The notes below the pieces were generated by a model. That model was not told the DNA's origin. It ran no database searches and saw only the letters and a program-made list of their open reading frames with translations. Shown piece after piece: positions 11,460 through 23,128 of a DNA stretch of 64,000 nt. Every line of letters starts with the position of its first letter. Within the stretch, counting starts at the first letter, position 1. The DNA lies in contig NC_081415.1 of assembly GCF_030272615.1 (NCBI RefSeq), forward strand, positions 107,177,254 to 107,241,253. Direction: 5' to 3'. This DNA is from Cryptomeria japonica. Lineage: Eukaryota > Streptophyta > Pinopsida > Cupressales > Cupressaceae. The translations under genes and the position numbers were made by a program.

Positions 11460-11660
11460 GTTCCATGTTGGGCAGGGGGTAGTTATCCTTTAATGATGAC
11501 TCATTTAAATTTCTAAAATACACACATAGTCTAATGCCACCTTTCTTCTTCCTGATAGGAATAAGATTAGAAACCCATGACAAATGCCTAATAGGTTTGA
11601 TAATACCACCATCTCTAAGTTTCATCATTTCTTCTTAGATTTTGTGTCTAATAACTGGGT
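11460..11660 (-). pseudogene. gypsy E reverse transcriptase, N-terminal start only
   Basis: The stretch contains LRDGGIIKPI, SWVSNLIPIRKKKGGIRLC and DNYPLPNME, the opening of a gypsy RT (substrate-binding fingers) before the catalytic aspartates. The frame then reads into the LTR of B. Upstream on the same strand lies the RNase H with about 430 bp between them. The catalytic part is missing, so no activity. Confidence 0.85.
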
Positions 11661-12093
11661 TAATTGGCCTTTTCTTTTGTCTAAAAGGCCTAGCATCTAG
11701 GTCTAAAGGGATTTCATATTAGAGTAGGTCTTCTCTATAGGTTTCAGGTCATCATATGACCATGAAAAAACATGCTTATAATTTTTGAGCAAAGTGATCA
11801 ACATGATCCTGATCTTTGGACTAATCCTTTTGCCAATGTAGACCTTTCTAGGAGATGAATTAGTTTCTAAGTTAATTTTTTAAGGTCTTCTTTTTTTACA
11901 GGGGATTGCTTCATTATTTGACTATCTTGACTATCAAACAACTTTTCTAGGACCACCAATCCTTTTGGGATTTTGTTTGTCTTTAGCTGCACAATATCAT
12001 TCCCAAAAATAATTTCTTTCCCATCTATAGTCTCCACGAAAGCATTAAAATCAATTTATTAACTCTCATACTCATCTATTCAATCTAAAAACT

Positions 12094-12600
12094 TTAATAG
12101 GTCATCATCATCATTAAAAACTTGCCAATTGCATACATTGTCAGGTATGGCAAGCCTTGTTTTATCTCCACCCTTGAAATCCTAGCTAAGGTGATATCAT
12201 CACTCCTCAAAGCAATATTTGCTAAAAAATCTGCTATAATGTTCTTTGATGTTTTTATCCATTTGATGTTAAAGGCATCAAAAAATTCCAATGAATCCCA
12301 GACAACTGATCTGTACTGCTTTATTCTATCATTCTTGGAGGAATAAACTAACCTAACCTGAGATACAATCAATTGAGAATCGCCCCATACTAACAGTTTC
12401 TTTATTCCATGCTTAGTGGAAAGATTTAAACCTAGTAACAATTCCTCATACTTCACCACATTGTTAGCACACTCAAAAACTAATTAGAAAGAATATTTAA
12501 AAGTCTTCCCACTAGGTTTAATAAAAACTAGTCCAACACCCTACCCCTCCTTGCTGTGAACTCCATCAAAATACCTGTGCCATAGATCCTCCTTACTATT
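12094..12600 (-). pseudogene. archaeal-type RNase H (aRNH) of gypsy E
   Basis: RNase H degrades RNA in RNA/DNA hybrids. In order: YFDGVHSK (first catalytic Asp), then ECANNVVKYEELLLGL (catalytic Glu), LLVWGDSQLIVSQV (Asp) and ADFLANIAL (last Asp), with SKN in the basic loop. This ANN/EALLLGL and GDSQL pattern is that of the archaeal-type RNase H carried by Tat elements. At least two stops break the frame, one after SKEG and one after FKYSF. It lies before the RT on the coding strand, which is not the arrangement I know from most Tat elements (RT, RNase H, then aRNH). Confidence 0.85.
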
Positions 12601-12836
12601 CTTGATTTCAACTATGAGAGGATCTACAACTTCTAGGGATGATTGAATAGGTTTAAATTTGAAGTCCCTCATATCAAATTCATAGAACATTACCATGTTA
12701 TTTAGATCAACTTGCTTAGTAGTACTATTAGATCTAGGTTCTCTTTCTAACCTGACAGATTTTCCATTAACTGGGATAGTAGCATAGGATAAATCTAGTT
12801 GGAAATAATTTGGGGAAACATCTACAACTATCACAT

Positions 12837-13034
12837 CTACTTTGTAAGCAACTTGTAGGAATTTTCTATCTTGACCTCTAAATGTTTAAGGATGCCTATC
12901 ATATGAATGGATTTATTATCCATGGAATAATACCTCCCATAGTTAGAGTCAACATCAAACCCAAGTCCCCCCATGAGCCCCATAGGCATGATAGTAATGG
13001 CAGCCGCAAAATCAATCATATAGTTTTTACACAC
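12837..13034 (-). pseudogene. gypsy E aspartic protease remnant
   Basis: A retroviral-type protease piece with MIDFAAAITIMP followed by GLMGGLGFDVD and a second block SMDNKSIHMIG. The usual active site is D-S/T-G; here the residues after Asp are F-A, so the triad is lost. It sits between the gag linker and the RNase H, as expected for a gag-pol polyprotein. Confidence 0.7.
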
Positions 13035-13531
13035 CTACCATTTATCATCAAAGTCATATAAAAGGGATCCACTTGTGAAGGGACTTTAGTGATAGTACTT
13101 CCTCGATAGACCTCAGGAGCTTACATTGTTTTGGAGTGTTCCTCTTATGTACAATTAATCTCATCTTCTAAAACAATAGTGTTATGCAAACCAGTTTGGG
13201 GCATACTAGGAACTCCACTTATTAAAGCTAAAGCATTATTTCTATGCTCAGGGATCTTCATCATTTCTAACAAAGGAACAAAAATTTTTATTTGAGACAC
13301 CATTTACATCATGTTAAAAGAAGGTGTTGTAGAAGTACCTGGATTATCCTCCTTTCGAATTTTTACCTTTTCTTTGTTTTCCTTCTCAGCCACAACTGCT
13401 TTCAGAGGAATTTTAGCTATGACCTACTTTTCAATCTTCTTGAATTTTGAGCTTCCTTTTGGCACAAACTGCTAGGTATGGGTGCTTTTTACCACCTTAT
13501 TCTTTACTTCTATGGATAGTGGGGGAGTTTA

Positions 13532-14218
13532 TTACTTAAGTTCTAGCTTCTTATCCTTTATAAACATTCCACAAGGTTTCCCTTGGTTGGGCAAAGCATC
13601 CCTTGGTCTTAGATTGTAGCCACTCTTAATCTGAGAAATGACAACCATAGTAATTCTTTTGATTTTCTCTTTAGAGGGTCTTCTCAAACTGATACTTTCA
13701 GGCTGGTCATTAGAAGCATTGACCTTATGTTCTTCTCTACTTTCTTCATCAGAAACCACTTCCTGATGATGGTTGTTATTCCACAATATTTAAATATCTA
13801 CATCTATTTCTACTTCATTTTCTTGAGAAGCTGAACTCTCAGACTTATTATCAGCTTGAAAAGAAAACATATTCACCATGTGATTAGTGAATCTGTCTTC
13901 CTAGCAACTAGCATAGACATCATCATCTTCTTCAATGGCCTTTTCTACTATGCGTTTGGCTTGTATATGTGGTAAATTATATGTCATACACTCTAGACTA
14001 TCTTCCACAAGATGAGCACATACCCTTTTTAATGGATCAAGTGTTTCTTTGTTTTTTGGCCTTTGTTTACCAACCATAGGCCACCCATCTTTCCAATTTG
14101 TGTTGTAGGGAATGTCATGCAACTTAGGTTTGTCATGCCTTTGAAAATTAGGCCTATCATGCGATATGCCTCTCTCATTTCTAGCCACTTTGTAACTCAA
14201 ATCCTTTAAGGAACTCAT
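13532..14218 (-). pseudogene. gypsy E gag-protease linker
   Basis: Two open pieces (14218-13901 and 13786-13532) encode charged, low-complexity protein, for example DDDVYASC and SDEESREEHK. No zinc knuckle is visible. They fill the space between the gag domain and the protease, as in Tat elements. No function can be assigned beyond a polyprotein spacer. Confidence 0.5.
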
Positions 14219-14399
14219 GACTTATTCCAACTTATCCTCTTCTTTAGGCACTTTGTTGTGATGTCCTTTGGGATTTGGAAAAATCTTAACATCATCTCAT
14301 CTTGGATTTTTTCTTGAGGCCTTTCTATTTTTTTCAATGGTCTGAGAAATTTTAAAAGAAGATACCAAAGTTGGGGGATTACTTGATCTTAACTCATAC

Positions 14400-14880
14400 C
14401 CTATTCTAGGATCAAAATAATCAAAATAGAAAACAGAGTTCATATTGTTAGTTGGCTTTAGACTAAGTGGAATCTTTGTTGAGTATTTTGATGAATATGT
14501 TATTGAAAAAAGCAACATCTTCATTCAAATTTTTTCTGATGCTAGTTAACTCATTCAAAGCAAATTTAGGGTCTGAATGATCACCATACTAATCTCTAAA
14601 CATCCTTTTAAAGTCTTGAAATGATCTGATAGATAAATCAAGAATATATTTGTACCATTCCCTAGCATCATTAGTCAAAGATTGCATAAAATTTTTCATG
14701 AAAACATCTTCACCTTCAACTTCAAAGTTGTCCATTATGTCTTAGAATGCTTTGAGATGATCTTCCCCTGATATTGCATTATTTCGCAAGAACTTAGGGA
14801 GTGCAACTCTTACTTCATTGCTTACTAGATTCAAGAAGCCTATTATCCCAGTGAAATCAATAAATCGATATCGATCTTGT
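14400..14880 (-). pseudogene. gypsy E gag capsid domain
   Basis: The translated strand contains GEDHLKAF, VFMKNFMQSLTNDAREWY, LSIRSFQDFKRMFRD and LNEDVAFF, the pattern of plant Ty3/gypsy gag (retrotransposon gag family), which assembles the particle. Two frames and a few stops are needed to follow it. It is preceded by a Gln-rich linker (15180-14880). Confidence 0.75.
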
Positions 14881-15182
14881 TACATTGGTCTACTAGCAAA
14901 CTAATTGTGAATTTTCTATTGGTGGGTGTTTCCTTGATCAGGAACTTGATGTTGTTATTGTTGTTGTAGGGGTATCTAATGTTGTTGTTGATATTGTCCT
15001 CCCATTTGCTATTGAAGTTGCAACAATTGCAAAGACTACTGGTAAGCATTGTTTCCTCCCATTTGGCTATTGTTCTAGTACATTGGTGGGGGAGGATACT
15101 TTGGGACAAAAGGAACTTGTGGAGTTGGTGGGCCAAAATTTTGGCCTGACATGTTTTATTGACCTTGTACACCATAATGATG

Positions 15183-16295
15183 CTACTGAGCTCTGTGGTG
15201 TTGACTAGTACTTGCCAGATCAATGTTTCTATTTTGGATGTTAGTAGGGGTGACACTGACGCTTATAGAGATAGAAGATAAAATAGGCATTCCAGTTCTC
15301 AATGCATGCAATATTGGCACAGTACTAGCTGCAATACTAGAAATATTTTCTTGGGTAGAAGATTGGGTAGCATTTGTTGTACGCGTTAAAACAACACTTA
15401 CAACAGGGGTCCAAGTTTTATTACTTATGGCTACATGGGTTGAGGAGATAATAATATTCACATGGGAAGACACATATGTAGAAGTGACTAAAGGGAAGCT
15501 GACAATACTAGGGACACTGGATATCTGACTAGACATTACATGGGTAGGGATTTGCATCGACTTCTGAATGGAAAGATAACATTTCTTGTTCCATCATGTC
15601 CCTTTCTCTTCTCACTTGTTCCAACTATCTTTTCAACTCTTCTATTGATCATCCAATTTCATTCCCTGAGGTGGAGCATACATTGGACTTAGTGAACTGA
15701 GTTTGAAAAATATTTTGTGTTGAAGGAAAGTCATATACACAGGGGTAGCCATAGTGTTCTCTGGACTAATGTTACTTTGTACATTAGCTATCTGATCAAC
15801 ATACCTAGCCTCAATCTCTTTTTGGAAACTAACCCTTTCAAAATCTACGTATAACTTGTCATAAGTAGACTGGTCCTGAGCAGGACCTTCATTGTAGGGA
15901 TTTTGTAGAATTTTATCCATATTAGGGAATGTGTGACTAACAAAAACATTATCTTTTGGAAAATATTTGTCACTAATTATACCTTCTACTTCGTAGGAAT
16001 ATCTATATGTGTCAATATGATAACCTTGTAAAATACCCTTCCCTCTTAAATCAATATGCAATTGATTATGTTCCTCTATTCTAATAATAGGAGCATTAAC
16101 TAATGCTTGAGGAAAAGTATTTTGAGGAGTACCTTTGTTCTTGACAGTCCACCTTTTTCTTGTTGTAGACTTGATACCCTCTCTGCTCCATTGATTAGCT
16201 TCCTTATCTACACTAAAATAAGTGTCTGATGTGTTGTGCCTTGCAATGCATTCACTCCTCCTTGTAGCAGTGTTTGTAACCTTCTTCCTGCTCAT
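15183..16295 (-). pseudogene. gypsy E gag N-terminal region
   Basis: The ORF from 16295 to 15642 begins MSRKKVTNTATRRSE and is followed in a second frame (15557-15183) by a Ser/Thr/Val-rich stretch. Its position directly after the leader makes it the N-terminal part of the gag polyprotein. I recognise no domain in it. A few stops separate the pieces. Confidence 0.55.
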
Positions 16296-16461
16296 GTGAG
16301 CTTCTCAAGCTATAAACTAGATTTCTTTCTTTTTAGAGTTACCACCCAAGATGAGAATACATTTTTCTTTAGCAACTCTGGACTTTGGAAAAGGACTACT
16401 GGGGCTAAAATACTCTTTTGACACAACCTTATCTTTTCTTTCCCCAGTAGAGTCACTGATT

Positions 16462-16893
16462 TGTTGGTTCCCAAATCAATAGATCCTAGATCCTAGAAGA
16501 ATTTCCACTAACTCATCGATAGACTTAGGATTGGTTTGGCAAATGAACACGACTCGACACAAAGGCTAAAATCTTCTACTCTTAAGACTCTACAGGACCT
16601 AGGTGGGTATCTTTGTTGCAATATTTCATGACATTTTAACTTTACATGGACAAACATTGCAGTGTTTTAGCAGATTCTTTCAATAAAAATATACCAAGGA
16701 AAAGTAAGATATACTATGAATTCTAGCTTGAACCTTAGTTTTTGTTACTTTTCTTGCATTGAAAACCGATTCTAATCTATTCTACTCCTACTGAATAAGA
16801 ACTAGAAAATGAAATATAAAAGGTGAAATAAGAATGTTGAAATGATCCTAAAACCAAGAAAAGTATGACCAATGCCTATTCGAGGGAAATACA
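16462..16893 (-). repeat. LTR of gypsy E, U5-side part
   Basis: On the minus strand the LTR ends TCTATTGATTTGGG...CCAACA at 16462 and is followed by a leader with GTGACTCTACTGGGG. The CCACCTAGGTCCTG block near 16600 is shared with the N1 3' end. Copia F inserted at 16893, so the rest of the LTR continues at 24659. Confidence 0.7.
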
Positions 16894-18423
16894 TGTTAAT
16901 AAGCTCTAAAGACAATTGTTGATAGGCCCAATATTCAACAAGATGAGAGTGGGGGGTGGGGGTGAATCATACAAACTTAATCTTTAATATATTCAATAGA
17001 TTCAACCTCGGTAGCCTTTACTTCTGAATATAACCAAAACTGTAAAATATTCAAACTCATGAATAGATAACATCACAACACATATAACACGAGATTTAAT
17101 GTGGAAACCCAAATAGGGAAAAACCACTATGGGATTTCGGACCCACTAAGAAATATACTCAACTACAATATGCTTGGTTAAAAGCAAATCCTATCAAAGA
17201 TTGCAAACACATTGCTAGATGTGACCCAGTTAAGGGATTTCCCTCAGATCTATTAGAATCTTCACCTTGTTAGAAGTGACCTTATCAAAGGATTTCAAGC
17301 ACTCAACTAGAATGTCACCTTGCTAGAGGATTTACAAATAAGACTGTTAGGTCCACTCGATTAAGAGATTTCCTATCACTTACAGAATAAACAATAGTAA
17401 TAATATATATGTGCAACTTCACATCTAAACTGCTAAAGCAGATTCTATTTTCTCAAAAAAATCTAGTCATAAGACTTATCTAGTCTTTTGCTGGGCTTCA
17501 CAATCTATTCTTCAATCAGATCTTCAAGCTTCAGTGCTTGGTAATCTCTTTTGTAGCATCACTGTGCATACATTTGCCCGTATGCATTGTTCATCAACAA
17601 TTCTTTATTTATAAACAATGTATAACTGCTTAATCTCCTTGATCACATTTCCCATGATCAATCCTAGCCATCAGATCTTCAAACTTGACTACGTTCATTA
17701 TATCCTTTGATCTGAAAAATGTTTTACCTCACCTTGGAACTTGTATATCTTCCTTGGAACTTGTGCTAGGTAATTACGGTTCAATCTGTCTTGTAGATCT
17801 AGCTCTTGATTTTAAAAGGCCGTAGATCCTTAACAAAATTCTTGCATGACATACCAATCATCTAATCATCTCCATCTCTTCGGCATCCTTTCATTAAATG
17901 ATGTATCAATTTATTTAATGCATTCTATTACAACTCGGTTGTTACTCGGTAAATACTGAACTTCACTTGGTAGACATTCTACCTTCTTTAACCGATATTG
18001 ATAACCTTAGGGTTTATTGACTAGGTTCTTTAGGGTTTACTGACTAGGTGCTTTCCTCGGTGTCATAGAACAGTAATAAACTTACAATCAACAACATATG
18101 CAGGATATTACAACAATCAAAACAACATGATCTCATCATTGTCTAACTCGGTAATAGTTGCCCATTGAATAACTTATTCCTTACCTCCCATTATCATATT
18201 CTTTCTGTGTCACTTACCGACATCTTAATTATCATCAAAACATACTTCTTAAGATATGGCAACATCATATTGAATCAAAAAATCAATTTCTTGACATCAA
18301 TGACAAAACACTATTATTAAGACAGTAAACATCCTTCTTCAGTTATATCAATAATCTCCAACAACCTTCTCAATATCCTTAATGAAATGCCAACAATCTC
18401 TTATTGCAATTGAAATGCCAACA
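16894..18423 (-). repeat. 3' LTR of copia F
   Basis: On the minus strand it starts TGTTGGCATTTCAATTG and ends ATTAACA. It carries two telobox units (18006-18048), a TATA-like TATAAATAAAG near 17625 and the C-run near the end. About 1,530 bp; its partner is 23129-24653. Confidence 0.92.
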
Positions 18424-18879
18424 ATCTCCCTATTTGGCATTGATGGCAATACCAACATGATTCATTCAAATTGATTCGGATTCAGATTGTTGTATAGACT
18501 TCTCCTGTTATCCTTGAGCTATAGACTTCTTCTGAAAGTCTTCTCCCCCTATCATTATTCTTCTTCTTCTTCTCTATTAGCATTCTCCCCCTTTCTTTGG
18601 TCTTCTCCATCTTACTTGGTACCTGATCATTTAGTCTTCTCCCCCTTTGTCAACAATGTCAAAAAGTAAAAGAACTAATTCATGATTTCTTCTTCTGAGA
18701 AGTGATTTCCTTGTTGGTAAAAAAAAATACAAATATATCATCTCAGTCTCAGTCAGAGTAACTTGTATTCAATCACTATTTCCTACACAACTTTAGGCGA
18801 CCTCCTAAAGTGTAAATTAGCATCAACTCACAAATAATATTCTATAGAGTCATCGAATTGATGCTTTCATCGAACTCTA
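18424..18879 (-). other. copia F 3' untranslated region
   Basis: Non-coding stretch between the RNase H stop and the 3' LTR. On the minus strand it has several GGGGGAGAA tracts (for example near 18650, 18595 and 18545); the tract next to the LTR, near 18430, reads ATAGGGAGATTG. No gene seen. Confidence 0.6.
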
Positions 18880-21800
18880 TCAGTGAGTAGAGGATAGGGG
18901 TAGGACCCCTAACTTGCTTCTGAGATACTCAAAAGTGTCCCTTGGTAATGGCTTTGTGAAGATGTCTACAATTTGTTCCTTTGTGTTAACATAGTCCAGC
19001 ACAATTTTCTTTACTTGAACTTCTTCTCTAAGATAATGATACTTTATAGATATATGCTTGGTCTTAGAGTGCATTACTAGATTCTTTGAAATGTTAATGG
19101 CACTAGTATTATCACACAATATAGTTACTAGCTTGGTAACTTTCTCATTTATACCTTCCAAAAGTTGTTTGATCCATGCTATATTGGTACAATTCAATGC
19201 TACAACAACATATTCAGCTTTAGCTGTTGACTGTGAATGCATCCTTGTTTCTTGCTAAGCCAACTTACTAGTCTTTCTCCCAAGAACAAAGCTCTGCCAC
19301 TTGTGCTTTTCCTGTCATCAATATTTCCTACCCACTCAGCATCAGTATAAACCTTTAGATCAAAATCCGTTCTCTTGTTATATACTAAGCCATAGTCTTC
19401 AGTGCCTATCAGGTATCTGAAAAATTCTCTTGATTACTGTCATATGGGTTTCTTTGGGATCTGTAGAGAATCTTGCAACAATACCTACTACATGTGCTAT
19501 ATCTGGTCTGCTGTGTACAATATATTACAACTTTCCAATCATAGATTAGTAAAGTGTCTCATCGATAGATGTAGATTCATCATTCTTTGATGGTTTACAG
19601 TTGGTATTTATAGGAGAACTTACAGGTTTAGAATCCTCCATTCCAAATTTCTTCAAGATTTTCTTTATGTACTTGGATTGAGTAATGAAAATCTCATCTT
19701 TCATTTGCAGTATTTGTAAACCTAGAAAATACTTTATCTCACCCATTAATGACATCTCAAATTCTTTGCACATTTCATTTCCAAAGTTCTTGCATAAGGA
19801 GTCATTACCACAGAAAATAATATCATCAACAAATATGGCAGAGATCAGTATTCCATTGTTCTCATCATTCTTCATGTACATATTGTTGTTTTCACTTGTC
19901 CTTATAAAACCAATCTTGATCAACTAAGAGTGCAGTCTTTCATACCATGCTCTAAGTGCTTGTTTCAAACCATATAAAGCTTTGTTCAATTTACATACCT
20001 GATCTTTATTCTTGTCTTCAACAAATCCTTCAGGTTGTTCTATATAAACTTCTTCTTCTAGTATACCATTCAAAAATGTAGATTTGACATCCATTTGATA
20101 TACCTTGAAATTTTTGAAAGCAACATATGCCAACAATGTTCTTACTCCTTCAAGTCTAGCCACAGGTGCAAAAGTCTCAACATAATCTATTCCTTCTTCT
20201 TGAGCATATCCTTTGTAAACTAGTCTTTCTTTGTTCGGAATGACCTCATCTTTTTCATTTAGCTTATTTCTGAAAATCCACATAGTACTAATTACATTTT
20301 TGTCCTTCGGTCTTGGGTTCAGTGTCCATGTGTCATTCTTCTTAATTTGATCAATCTCTTCTGTCATAGCATTTACCCAATCTTCACTATTAAATGCCTC
20401 TTTTACTATTCTCGGTTCAAATTCAGATATCAGACATGTGTTCTGTCTTAGTTTGTTCCTTGTCATTATTGGATCATCCTTATCTCCTATAATCTGACTT
20501 GATGCATGATGTCTTTTGACATATTTGGCTAATATAGGCTCGGTAGGCTCTGTATGATCTTCTTCATCACTCGGTAACTGGATATTCTCTTCATTTTCTT
20601 CAACAGCTTTCTCAGTAGGACTTCTTGGTTGGAGATAAACAAATTCTTCATAATCTTCTGGTTCTTTGGAATTTCCTTCATCATTTCTTTCTACAAATTC
20701 ATCAATTTTCACATTTGCACTTTCTACTATTTTGTTAGATGATTTGATTAGACATTTAAATGCTTTACTTCTAGAAGAATAACCTAGAAATGTTCCTTCT
20801 TTGGTTTTCTGATCAAACTTTCCATTTTTGTCATCTTTGTGAACATAACATCTACTTCCAAAGATTTTAAAATAAATTACATTAGGTTTCCTGTCATACC
20901 AAATTTCATATGGTGTCTTCATAGTTCCTTTCTCTAGTTTTACTCGGTTCAGAGTGTAAACAACAGTGCTTATTGCTTCTCTCCAAAATTTTTGTGACAC
21001 TTTCTTTTCAATCATTAGAGTTCTAGCACTATCCATAATAGATTTATTTCTTCTCTCAGCTATCCCATTTTGCTGTGGAGTTTTCGGTGCAGAAACTTGT
21101 CTTTTTATATCATGATCATTGCAGAATAAGTTAAATTCATCAGAAGTGAACTCACCTCCTCTATCAAATCTAAGACATTTCAGCTGTCTTCCTATTTCAT
21201 TTTCAACTCTTGCCTTGTACCACTTGAACATTTGAAAAGCTTCTGATTTTTCTTTCAAAAACATAACTGACATCATTCTTGAATAATCATCAACAAATAA
21301 TATGAAATATTTATCACCATAATAACTTTGAACTTTCATGGGACCACAAAGATCAATGTGCACAAGATCTAAAATTCCCTTAGAAGTGTAGGACTTACTT
21401 GTAAAGCTTGATCTTGTCATCTTACCCATCTGGCATCCTCAGCATAGCATTCCCCAGTTTTTCCAAGCTTGGTAGACCTCTTACTTGGTGCTTCTTACTT
21501 ATTTTGATCAGATTATCAAAATTTACATGACAAAACCTTTTATGCCATAACTAGGTATCTTCTATTTTTGTATAAAGACATTTATTTTGAGTTGAGTCGA
21601 GATGAAGTGTATTACCTCTTATTTGTGTCTCAATATCAACTAACTTTCCATGCTTGTCATGAACTATGACAATTCCCTTCTGAAATTCTATTTGGTATCC
21701 TGTATTGTTTAGCTATGCTACACTCAACAAATTGTATTTCAAACCTTCAACCTAGTAAACATCATCACATTTAGAATTTTGAAGAAGTGTGATAGAACCT

Positions 21801-23065
21801 TTACCTTTCACTGGAGATGGTGCATCATTACCAAATCTTACATAGCCTCCATCATAATCTTCTAATTTAACAAACTTGTGTTTATCACCTATCATATGAT
21901 GTGAGCATCCACTATCTATGATCCAAGAGTCATTATTATTTATGTGAGATTTTAGGGCTTTTTCTTGATACCTTTCTTTATCTAATCCATCTTTAATAGC
22001 CACATAAACAACTTCCTCTATATTAGTTTCATCTGATTTATCATCATTGGATTCTTCATCAGCTACTAGGCATGTCTTTCTATCTCTTCTTCTGAAGTCT
22101 CAGTGTCCTTTGTAGTTATTGTCTTTCTGTCTATCTTCTCAGTAATCTCTCTTTTTAATAGATTCTTTGTGAGGGCAGTTAGAAGCCATATGTCCTATTT
22201 TATCACAATTGAAACATTTCAAAGGTAGTGTTCCTTTATACTTCCCTTTTCCTCTTGGTAACCTTCTGGCCAATAGTGTTTCAAACTCTTCCTACTTTCT
22301 GATTTCCTCATACAGTTTGTGTACTTCTTCCATGTTCTTATGAAATCTTTCACTTGCTCCATTGTGATTTCCTTTAGAATACTTACTCATTCTATCATTG
22401 TAGTCATTAGATTCACCAAGATGAAAAGAACTGAATGTAGATTCAACTTTATTTACCGAAGACCCACTGTTATCAAAATTACTTAACTCAAATGCATGTA
22501 GCTTACCAATATTAGAATCCAAAGAAACTGGCATGTTTGGTACAGACCTCAATTTATTGATTGCAGAGACTCAAATAGCATAAGCAGGTAGAAGGGTTCT
22601 CAACAACTTACTTGTTACATCCTTTTCTTCAATAGTCCCTCCTGCTCCTTTGATTTGATTGACAATCTCCTTTAGCCTTGTACTATATTAGGTTATGTTC
22701 TCACCTTCATTCATTCTCATGGATTCAAGTTGTCCTCTTAAACTATTCACTTTTGCTCTTTGTACATGTTCATCACCACCATAAATAGATATGAGCTTAG
22801 TCCACATTGCCTTTGCATCATTCCATCCTTCTAGATCATTAAAATTTGAGTCAGTCAATGCTAATGTTATTTCAATCATTGCTTGAGTATGCTCTTTCTT
22901 TGCCTTTATCTCTTCCATTGTCATCAGATAGGTGCTTGGTGCAATGTAATCATTTTCCAGATAATATGTAGCATATTCTCCAATTCCTGATAGGTGCAAC
23001 TTCATTCTTTTCTTCCATGTGGAGAAACTTGACTTGTTCAGCTTTGGAGCATCCCTCTTATACAT
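18880..23065 (-). pseudogene. copia F gag-pol polyprotein, nearly intact
   Basis: The likely start is the ATG at 23065 (MYKRDAPKL). Gag shows the UBN2-type block (FSTWKKRMKLHL...YGGDEHVQRAKV) and an intact CCHC zinc knuckle (CFNCDKIGHMASNC). Protease has WIIDSGCSHHM with the intact D-S-G. The 501-codon piece at 21429-19924 holds the integrase core (HIDLCGP, FDRGGEF, GIAERRN) and the first RT half ([19 protein letters not shown]). One in-frame TAG (19924) separates it from [10 protein letters not shown] and the rest of RT. RNase H follows to 18880. Lesions lie near 22690, 22290, 21720 and 19430. The domain order gives a copia particle that copies its RNA and integrates it. Confidence 0.9.
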
Positions 23066-23114
23066 CTTCAGATCTTTTCTCAAGTACCTTTAAAATTTTC
23101 TTCCAGAGCCCAAA

Positions 23115-23126
23115 GCTCTGATACCA
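23115..23126 (-). promoter_or_regulatory. primer binding site of copia F
   Basis: On the minus strand TGGTATCAGAGC follows the 5' LTR after a 2-nt spacer. This is the standard complement of the initiator methionine tRNA 3' end used by plant copia elements to start minus-strand synthesis. Confidence 0.9.
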
Positions 23127-23128
23127 AT

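Larger units (their letters stand above)
11460..16461 (-). mobile_element. Ty3/gypsy element E (Tat-like), 5' portion
   Basis: Reading on the minus strand from the LTR end at 16462: a leader, an N-terminal gag-side ORF, a gag domain, a linker, a protease, an archaeal-type RNase H and the start of the reverse transcriptase, where copia B cuts it off. RT fingers and the remaining RNase H and integrase are absent from the window. The extra RNase H is the hallmark of the Tat lineage of plant gypsy elements. The coding parts are full of stops. The 5' LTR is split by copia F. Confidence 0.8.

Noticed and set aside
11440-11480. TTTAGTATTAGATCTATCAG as a primer binding site of a 5' LTR
   Set aside because: The matching part of C shows that this is still inside the LTR; the following text is gypsy E RT on the minus strand.
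19685-19927. Plus-strand ORFs inside copia F and C (for example 19685-19927, and on the minus strand 34832-35074)
   Set aside because: They are antisense shadows of the RT coding frame and recur only because the RT is conserved.
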